From Laccaria trichodermophora (Eukaryota > Basidiomycota > Agaricomycetes > Agaricales > Hydnangiaceae): a stretch of 64,000 nucleotides of DNA. Position numbers and translations under genes: made by a program. Every line of letters begins with the position of its first letter. The stretch's first letter is position 1. The DNA is taken from contig JACTVC010000006.1 in assembly GCA_018417955.1 (NCBI GenBank), positions 1,860,001-1,924,000 on the forward strand, in the 5' to 3' direction. Below, piece by piece: positions 56,060-64,000 of this stretch. The notes under the pieces were generated by a model, which worked only from the letters and a program-made list of their open reading frames with translations, was not told the origin of the DNA and ran no database searches.

Positions 56060-57720
56060 ATGGTCTCGCCACAAGTCGAAGCAATGGACGTTTACCAAGA
56101 CGTCGACTCCATGGACGTCGACGATCCACCGCTCAACTCCAATGATGAGGGGGAGCAACGCCTTCCGTTTCCAGGTGCGATCGTCAATGGGAAACGGCAG
56201 GTCTGTTACATGCAAATGTGAGCTACCCTCACCGCTTCCTCGACTTCAACGCGCTAACTTCAAGACAGTTATGGAAAAAGTGTCACCAGATCCATGTTGC
56301 AATATTGGTGCAAAAGCTTTGCCATTCCGCATTCCGGAAATATGAAGATGATGCGAGAGAGGCTCATCAAGTTCAGTGGGGATTTGGACGCTTGGGATAG
56401 GTGAGTAGGTTACCATGTCACCCCAAGAAGAAATTTATCGTGACATCCACAGGATGATTCCTGGGGCGCGAAGAGCCCATCTCAATGCAAGATATGGGGC
56501 CAGCTCGAAACCGACCAAGACCAAAAAGAGGTCAACCAAACGCGCTGAGGAGATGTTCAGCAGGTCAGCGATGGCTGCACCCATCACCCACCTTCTCCCA
56601 ACGGAGACCGAATGTGGCCAAAGCAAGCAAACGACACGCGAGCGAGAGCAACTGCTCAACTGGGTATGTCATGCATTCTTTCGCTGTCTTTTCCTTCTGT
56701 CCTTTTGAATCAAGCTCTGCACAGGCCAGAAAAATTGTGGAGTCCCATCCCTACGTCCCAATGGAAGCCCGAAAATTAGCAGCAGAGAAAGCTCTGGCAA
56801 GAAGAATGGTGCGAGTTCTGTTTTCTCAACTAACATTTGTCTCTAATCCGCCGCAGGCTGGTGGCGACCTGGCGCTACAGGAAAACCTCAGGCTCACCAA
56901 CGCACGCGTTGAAGAACTCAATCACCGCCTCTCTCATATGAGCGCTGGCACGGCCAGTGACTGCATTACCATTTCCATGACGGCCACCCCTCCATCCGCC
57001 CCTCCCTTGCCGTCTGAGCAAGTCACAGCCCCAAATGAACAGCCAGTACAACGCCATCCGGCCACCTCAGTTACACAAACCTCCAGCTCAGCACCGACAC
57101 GCACGATCATCCTGGGCGACGGCACTGAGCTCACCTTCACAGAGGCTGATGTTGGCTCTCCACCGCTAACCAGCTTTGCTGACGACGTTGCTGGCCTCAA
57201 TAAAATGTGGGATGACACCACTCCCAATTGGGGGGGCACGTCGGTGTTGGAGATCAAGGGTCACCCAATACCCATCGTCTATTGGAAGGACGTTTATATG
57301 AATTCCAACCGTGGAAGCCTGTGGAAGCCGCGCCAATGGCACGGTATGAAGAGCAAGTGGTTCAACTGGAAGGTACGCTTTTTTTAGATCTCTCAATGCT
57401 GTTTTGTTTGAAAGTCAACATTACAGGTCGTCGTGCATCGCTACCGCCAAGGAACGGACACCAGCTTTTGGGATGAGTTTTCACATAACGGGCAGCGGCT
57501 CTGCTTCACGAAGATCATCCAACGACTTTCAGAGCTTCGCAAGGATGAAGACCACGCCACAGCTGAACGTGCTAGGGCTGAGTATGCCACCGACTTCCTG
57601 ACTTTCTTTTCGTACAAAAAGAATGGGGTTTCTCATATCAAGACAAAGCCTTCAGATATTGCAAAGACATATCGGTTACTCAAAGGGATTTCTGGTGTAG
57701 ATTCGGACGGTGAAGATTGA
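56060..57720 (+). CDS. SAP-like / Myb-like protein of the recombinase cassette
   Basis: Six coding exons (56060-56174, 56265-56400, 56453-56663, 56725-56808, 56857-57372, 57427-57720) join in frame to give 451 residues. A further upstream exon joined at 55912 is possible. The start chosen gives an acidic N-terminus (MDVDDPP). Residues ~40-85 (SVTRSMLQYWCKSFAIPHSG, then MMRERLIKFSG) look like a SAP helix-extension-helix domain, and MIPGARRAHLNARYG follows. The C-terminal ~140 residues are rich in Trp and basic residues (WKPRQWHGMKSKWFNWK, VVHRYRQGTDTSFWDEF), resembling a family often seen beside mushroom mobile elements. DNA binding is likely by inference; function unknown. Its stop is 57 bases from the convergent recombinase stop. 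Confidence 0.65.
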
Positions 57721-57777
57721 ATGAAGTACATAAAGCTTTTCGTAGTTAGATCTGTCCTAATACAACATATATAATTC

Positions 57778-59454
57778 TTATGCACAAGCACAAGAACGTC
57801 CGCATCGCGGGCACTTTATGGTTGGGGCTCGCCTTGGGTTGAATAAGTCCTCGCGTGATTCTGTTGGGTTGTCATTCCATGAAATAAGATACTTGACAAT
57901 TGTCATGCTGGAAAATTCAACGCTCCAGCCGCCCCAGTCACAAATTGTGCGTAGAGGCCAACGGCGTTCCGACGCCAGGTACTGACAACCACCACGTCGA
58001 AACGAGTGGGTTCCGTAAGGGGATGGGTCAATCCCAATATCAAGGAGGTTGTTATGAAAGAGCTCGAGAAACTGTTCAGAGGTCTGTAGATAAAATAAAA
58101 TATTAGTAACGAAGTAGGGAAGTCTAATAGCAATGAAGCAGACCATTGGAGAGTCCTTGGCGACAGGCCACTCACCTGATCCTATTTTGCGAAAGATGTA
58201 GCCCTCGGTGATGGTAGTGGTATTGACCCAATCAGCGAGGGCACGGACAGGACAGAGGTGGGCATCTGCCTCATCAAGCATGTGTAGATAAAATGGCTTT
58301 ACTCCTGTTAATATAATTTGTAAGGTGATCTAGGGAATATGAATGGAGAACGTACGACCGTATTGATGTGTTTTTCGGAAGGGTAATGTTAGAATTATGA
58401 GATCGTCTCGAATTTCGATGTGGGACCTTCGAATTTTCAGGACCTCGTCAATGCGCAACAAGCACAGAAAAGATATTGTGTATATTGCATGCAATGCCCG
58501 ACGTGTCAAACCTCCACCCCATTCATGGAGTTTGGTGGCATCTTGTCTAGAAACGGGGCTGTATTGCTTTAAGGCCCAATTTTCCGGGAGGTGGTTAAAA
58601 TCATACAGCCTGCCAATAATATCCTGTCCGCATGCCTATCAGGTCATTGAATATGTGACTTTGTGCACTGACCTACTGCTGTGACAGCGTGTGCACTGGT
58701 TGCTTCGCAGCCAGCTTTAACCTGATAAAAATAAAAAATTGTGGCAAAGACAAGGTAACAAACCAACCTTCCGGCGACGCAAACCACTCATATAATTGGC
58801 AACCTCTGGTGAGATGGAAGGGTTGCCAACCATCCCATCCTTGGTTTGATGCCATTCAAGCGACCCAAGGTCATACTCACGTGAAAATATTTTGGTCATG
58901 GCAGCATGCATCTTCTGTGCTTGCGCATATGAATCGCGGATCTCATTCGATGGCCGGGCCTTATTGTCCAAGGTGACCTCATCACACCTGGGATTTGTTA
59001 AAAGGGGTACATATAAGCAAAGATAATAATTTACTTACTTGTCCATAATCCATGCACTGATAAAGAAAGGTGCATCTTCGGGAGGTGACTTGGAAAAAAA
59101 ATCTGCCTCTTTCTGAATAAGACCTGAAGATATCAAAAAAGATGTGCATTGTATCTTCAGCCTAAATTGAAGACATGTTAACGTGCGCCTTAATTTGAAT
59201 GGACCATATCATCACCGTTGGTATTCACCATCAGTCTTGTCAGTTACCCCCTTTGATGCGCCGAAGACGGATTTCTTCCACGTTTGCATGAACTCGCGAT
59301 TTCCTGGTTCCAAATCCTCGTGGACAAGATCTGGCACTGTGGCTTGTTCATCCTCAAGGTCAAGTTCAATTTCTTCTTCTGTTATCCTGTCGTTATCCTC
59401 ACGAGAGTTGAGTGCAGAAAATTTATGAGAAAGGTTGGATAGTGGGGCGACCAT
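57778..59454 (-). CDS. Crypton-like tyrosine recombinase
   Basis: Seven exons (59454-59229, 59123-59039, 58987-58768, 58721-58677, 58623-58359, 58304-58144, 58083-57778) join in frame to give 435 residues. The N-terminal half is acidic then helical (core-binding-like: ALHAIYTISFLCLLRIDEVL). The catalytic half shows the first arginine in CLLRIDEVLKIR, HxxR in GTHSFRRGGC, DWGGWS at the third-box position, and the probable nucleophile Tyr in TIVKYL. A CPRCGRSCAC cluster ends the protein. Such enzymes recombine DNA through a covalent tyrosine link. Fungal Cryptons use them to move without terminal repeats. No GCR1_C domain is recognised. All key residues are present. It is convergent with the SAP-like gene and starts 97 bases from the nuclease stop. 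Confidence 0.8.
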
Positions 59455-59550
59455 TGTGGGGAAGGCAGAAGGAGTAGTTGTTTCAATAAACGCTATATAT
59501 ACAGTGGGGGTTGTAAGACAGCCGCAAGGGTAGCTAGCTGCACCTCCTAT

Positions 59551-61662
59551 CTACAACTCTCCCTCTGAGTCGGTGATGAATTCAATGAGGTGTCCATCAT
59601 CCGAGACATCAAGGCGATACCGCCTTTCAGGGAGCCCAGTAACTGTGGGTGTGTTAAGGGGGTCACGCGGTCGTAGAGCAGGTTCGCTTTCATACCTTGT
59701 TCAAGATCAGATTGAGTGAGGTCGATTGTGTCAATGATATTGCGGAACGTCAGCTCAGGAGTGGTAAGGTCAATGGCCTCGAATTGATCTGCGGACGGTG
59801 TTTTGTGGTGCTTTGGTCGTTTACTTGAAGATGCAGCATCGTCCTCTTCACGAGATCTCTCTTGTTTTTGTTTGAGAGGGCGAGGCATGTCCATTGACCC
59901 TGGAAGTGATTAATTATGTTAATTGAGGTAAGTCCGTGGAGTGATAGTTATACCTGATGCACGAGGGGCCTTTCTGCCAGTACTCATACGGGCACTGCGG
60001 GTAGCGTTGTTCTTATCAGCTGAGAAAGGAATGTTCCATGTGAGCTAAATGTTCCAAGAACTCGTGGGGAACGGACTCACCTGCCACAACGAGGTCAGGG
60101 AATGTTGCCTCAATCATTGCAACGGGAAGCCACACCCTCATCCTTGGGAGCACACTCAATCGCCACTCTTTCACTTTTCCTTCAGTTTCGCCATCATTCA
60201 GCTTGCCCATGAGTGAACTGATGATGGAATCTACAAGCATGTCCGGCACAATGAGAGATAACCGAGCTTCAGGATGGCGCAGACAGTCTTGAGCTTTTAA
60301 AGGGACCCGGCGTTTAAGGACCCCGCCAATGAACTGACAGGGTCTTTTGGCCAGACTGAGATCGGTCTCACGTGCAATGCGGCATATGTTGTCGAGGGCC
60401 AACGCAGGAAATATTGTTGTTTCGAAATGCATGAGAATCCCGTGAGTACTACCCCAGGAGAAATTCTCCTCTGCAAAATTTGCAAGCAAAATAGGATGGG
60501 GGCTACAGCCCAGAAGATCAGTGGGATTGGTCTTTGAGCTGAGAGGATTTTGATAAAGGTTAATGATCTTGAGCTGAGGGAAATTGGAAGGGATGGATTC
60601 AGCGAGAGCAGGTTGGCAGGAGGGGAGATGGCCAGAGTCATTGGTTCGTAGCTCGTCACACAACTCATTTCGCCACACCTTCAGAAAGCTGTCAACATGT
60701 AGGGATTGGGACAAGCCATGCAAAAGGCGATGCCCAAGCCCTGCCCTTGCAAGTCCAGCTGCAGTCCAGATACCACACCGTTCAACGCCATCCTATGACA
60801 AACCCAAGCATTAGCTCCCAATCAAGAACTATGGATTCATCTTACGTCATAGTCACCGCCAACCAGCAAAGCAATCACCAAGAAATCTTGTGCCGTGTAG
60901 CCAAGGGCAGCATGCTTCGCGATGGCATCGGCACGATATACGGTAACCTTCTCGTCGTTGTCCTCATGAAGAAAGCTGCAGGGGGAACAGGTCAGAAAGG
61001 TATTTCGACTGCAGTAACTCACTCACTTTCGAAGGACAACTACGGCGCCGAGCACTATGAGATCAGAATCCTCACTTGCAACGGCATCAATAAAACCCTC
61101 CTTGGACAGCCAAGCAAGCTCGGCATCAGCTTCACCTAGAGCCTACATGTGTCCATCTGAGTGATAGTACGATGGACACATGGAGAAAAACCTACCACAG
61201 TTGAAGGAAATCCAAAGGCAAGTAGCATTTTCTGGAAATCCCGCTCGATCCAATGAGGGTTGCCTCGAACATGCTTGCCCCATTTCACACTAGGGCGCTT
61301 TGGACCATCGAAAATGAAGTAAGGCCGAATGGGTTTATCGAGGAGGCGGCAGCATCTCGCATACAGTGTTGCCAGCTCCGGGTTTTTTGAAGCGCTATGC
61401 CTGTAGAGTGCGCGGTATACCCAACCACTGAAGATTGTGAGTCAGATAAAACAAAACTCATAGCAGGGTGCATACCTTGCATCTATGCCCACCCGATATG
61501 CCCTTACCCCCCCAATGTTGTTTACAAAGCCATCCTCAACGGCCAGCTGATGCAGGGAGATACGCGATGCAACTGGTTCCAGCAACTGTGATTTTCTGGT
61601 TAGCCACCACAGTCACATCGTCATCAAAACACCCTTACCTTCCAGAGATTTTCAATGCCCAT
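59551..61662 (-). CDS. XPG/Rad2-family structure-specific nuclease (GEN1-like)
   Basis: Nine exons (61662-61639, 61585-61476, 61427-61196, 61142-61027, 60975-60846, 60792-60081, 60019-59954, 59899-59696, 59642-59551) join in frame to give 561 residues. The family start is MGIENLWK. The metal-binding acids lie in RVGIDAS, FIFDGPK, GEADAELAWLSKEGF, ASEDSDLIV and ALLVGGDYD, so the active site looks complete. The family cuts flaps, bubbles or Holliday junctions; GEN1-like resolvases are the nearest match by layout. Mushroom genomes contain many such 'PIN domain-like' paralogues. The tail is basic (KRPKHHK) and has two IDLT words (EAIDLTTPE, DTIDLTQSD), which resemble SUMO-interacting motifs. It has the same orientation as the recombinase, 97 bases upstream of it. 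Confidence 0.8.
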
Positions 61663-62470
61663 AGTGGGGAACTGACTCGAAGTGGTCTTGAAAGCGTCTG
61701 CCGTTTTGTAGACCAAACTTGTCTAGGCTTACGTTTTGAGACAGCCATTTCATCCTGGCTGAGCAGCGTCATCGGTCACTGGCTCAAGGGCACTGCTTGG
61801 TGATTGGCCAATGGGCAATGCCCAAAAACGTGAGGTGGTGGGTGGGTCCGGGCACCTGCATAAGATTATTATGAACCTAATATAATAGTAGATCTCCAGG
61901 TTTCTCCAGGCTAAATCTCCAAGCCAAGTCCCGGGCTCGAGTCTTCGCAGGAAATCCAGCCTTTCAAACACCTGGAGCAGAGGAGAACACTCACAAAAAC
62001 GTTGTTGAATGTGTGACGAAAGGCGGACAACAGCAAAGCCCCAAAACCCATTGAGAAGACCACGAAAGAGAAGGTGCAGGGCAGCAGAGAGGCCCCTCAG
62101 TGCCACATCAGGTGTCAGACGTGGCTGTGGAAGTTGACGCGAAATCGCAAGGAAGCAGATGTTTGATCATGTTCAGAGTGCCCAGGCTAACCACAGAGGC
62201 CGCACACAGGGCATAGGATGAGCGAGATGAACGCTTACATGGCGTTGAGGGCAGTGGACGTGATGGCAACAGTTGTGCCATTTCTGATGGCACAAGTGCT
62301 GGAAGCGAGGAGTACCTTTCACTGGCACCATGTGGAAAATATATATAATGAGAGCTGAACATTGAAAGGCAGACATGGAGGTTGCAATACCAACAATATT
62401 TGACTACAGCTTGCGTGAATTATTTTAACTACTGGTGGTACAGGAATAAATGGCATTCATTGTTGTTCAT
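61663..62470. other. 5' flank of the nuclease gene, no gene
   Basis: Only short minus-strand frames occur (62106-61750 and 62362-62108), with no recognised content. A GACTCGAGCCC word near 61930 on the minus strand resembles a B box but has no partner A box. Confidence 0.45.
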
Positions 62471-62479
62471 GAGAAAGGG

Positions 62480-62965
62480 TAGACACGCAAGCTGCCCAAT
62501 GAGCACTGCTTCACCAAGGGCTGAAGTCCACTAAGTGCGACACCCTCTTTGGCCTGCCGGGTCTCGTGTAAGTAAGCCTTGGTAATGGTGGGGTTTAGAA
62601 GGACAACGAATGCAGGATGAGACCGGAAACCAGACGAAAGATGAGGTAGGTAGGGTAGGTAAGGAATGTGTGCAATAAAAATGAGGTGCTTTTCGGGCTT
62701 GATGCCACAATGCACGAAATTGTGGGAGTGAATATACTTGACGGGGGAATTCTGTCCGAGAAGGTCAGCAAAGAGTAACGAAAGATGGAAAAAGACGCGA
62801 ACAAGCTGGTGCGCTGCCTGCGAGCATCTTGTAAACCTTTGGTTCATACTCTAGTTGAGGGTGCTTGGCTTTGACGGACTTGAGTTTGATGGCAACTTCT
62901 TCACCCAAGATGATGTTAACTCCAAGGTAAATGACATGTTAAATGATATAAACAAGTCAACGACA
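62480..62965 (-). pseudogene. casein kinase 1 fragment, catalytically dead
   Basis: The minus strand reads [18 protein letters not shown] then [19 protein letters not shown], the start of a CK1 kinase domain. After an internal deletion and a frame change it continues as [18 protein letters not shown], then VHCGIKPEKHLI. The usual HRD is HCG here and the following Asn is lost. The N-terminal ~20 residues, the middle lobe and the C-terminal lobe are missing. It is a broken copy of a host gene. Confidence 0.65.
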
Positions 62966-64000
62966 ATAAGAGATGTCATCTATCGAGAAAGACGTGATAT
63001 CGGCGGGGAATTAGGGTGTTGAAGGTAACCTATCCATGTTCTCAAAAGATGAGATCAGAGTCGATTTCGTCGAAAATTGCTGGAGGCGTAGTCACGTTGA
63101 TTCCGGACCCAAATATCTGGGAGTTGCATGGGGTATGAATCGGCCCCATTGGGTATGCCAAGGAGGGACAGGAACAGGCGGCATGAGGGCCTGCAAATTC
63201 ACATTGATAATAGTGGAGTGGGGGGTAGTGACATCAGGCATCCAGATGAGGATGGGGTATTGCGTAAGAGATATGAATGCCCCAGAGACTCAGTGGGCAG
63301 CATGTGAGAAACACTGTTGGTCTCCCACTGGGGAGAGACAGGCGGATTGGGGTAAAAAAGGGGAGAGACACGAGGAGAGAGGCAGATTGAGGCAAAAAGG
63401 GGGAGAGGCGCGAGGTGGATTGGTATGAAGATGGGGCAGCATCTGTGCCTTTGAGCGAGTCTGCGCCGGACGATGAGGATTTGTTTGGTGACGGATATGT
63501 ATTCGAATTGGCAAGAATGGAACAGTGGGAGAGGGGGTGTGAACAAGGAAGAGCGACGAGCAAAACACACGTGAAGTCAGGTTGCTGATGAAGCTAAGGG
63601 TCGCGCACTGCGTGTAAATGGAACCGGGAAGGACTGTTGTTCATCCGTTGTAGGACTGTCGTTTTTGAGGTTCACGACAACTTCGCATAGCGCGGGAAGG
63701 GTTTTTTCGCGGAGGTTCGTCGTCCGTTTGCAAGCAAAAAACAGTTCTGTCTGGGCGAAAAGACAGTTTTTGCATTGTCTTGACCCTACTCGGCTCTGGC
63801 TAGAACCGCTGACATGCAGCATCTAGGGACGTTGCCAAGCCTATCATTCAAAATCAGTGATTGCATAAATTCAAGCAAAGAGAACGGATTGGCAAGTGTT
63901 GGCAGTTCTCTACCTTGCACCCCATTAGCCAGCTGAATTTTCTCCCCCGCAGCGGCTCCCATCCTTCCTTCCTTCCTGCTCCTCTGCATTTGCTTCTGTG
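62966..64000. other. no supported gene
   Basis: Frames at 63036-63570 on both strands are purine/pyrimidine-skewed (GGGGAGAGACA-like words) with no recognised product. The last 400 bases show nothing clear. Confidence 0.45.

Noticed and set aside
61910..61950. tRNA-like B box upstream of the nuclease gene
   Set aside because: Only a partial B-box match is present and no A box lies at a suitable distance.

Overview
The window is nuclear DNA of a filamentous basidiomycete, most likely an agaricomycete (mushroom-forming fungus). Genes are split by many ~50-60 base GT-AG introns, and the gene content is typical of that group: a KDZ transposase with a CxC2 cysteine cluster, NACHT-ankyrin receptors, a DUF4238-kinase fusion, an HSPA12-like Hsp70 and a Plavaka-like remnant. 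I cannot name a species.

Layout. (1) 1-9.4 kb: one KDZ DNA transposon bounded by inverted, array-rich ends. It carries the transposase (-), a small protein with an RNase H1 hybrid-binding/viroplasmin domain (-) and a long passenger protein (+); the left tip is cut by the window edge. (2) 9.4-16.5 kb: low-complexity DNA, a palindromic island, a 1.56 kb inverted-repeat element (12553-14114) that has cut into a cysteine-rich gene, and an AT-rich gene-free stretch. (3) 16.5-22.1 kb and 45.0-52.1 kb: two arms of an inverted duplication. Each arm holds a NACHT-ankyrin receptor and, upstream and divergent, a decayed gene. The receptors have about 9 and 29 ankyrin repeats. (4) 22-45 kb, between the arms: decayed DNA, then host genes: DUF4238-protein kinase, zinc-type oxidoreductase, Hsp70-like protein, an unknown 475-residue protein and an RLM1/MEF2-type MADS-box factor, followed by a degenerate tandem repeat and a TA-flanked inverted-repeat element. 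(5) 52.2-55.7 kb: nested transposons (a hAT-like element with a perfect 8-base target duplication inside another inverted-repeat element), then short palindromic arrays alternating with two tRNA-derived, SINE-like modules. (6) 56.0-61.7 kb: a compact three-gene cassette of a SAP-like protein (+), a Crypton-like tyrosine recombinase (-) and an XPG/GEN1-like nuclease (-). (7) 62.4-64 kb: a dead casein kinase 1 fragment and no other gene.

How the parts fit. The KDZ element and the recombinase cassette each look like multi-gene mobile units in which a DNA-moving enzyme travels with nucleic-acid-binding or -cutting partners. The non-autonomous elements share one design: terminal repeats made of short-motif arrays around a GT- or CA-skewed, TCGTCG-rich interior. 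Two families with unrelated tips carry the same 11-base-arm hairpin. The host genes at 27-42 kb sit between inverted receptor copies, so recombination between the copies could invert that segment.

Exon boundaries were worked out by hand from splice sites and reading frame. Family names come from motif recognition, with no database search.
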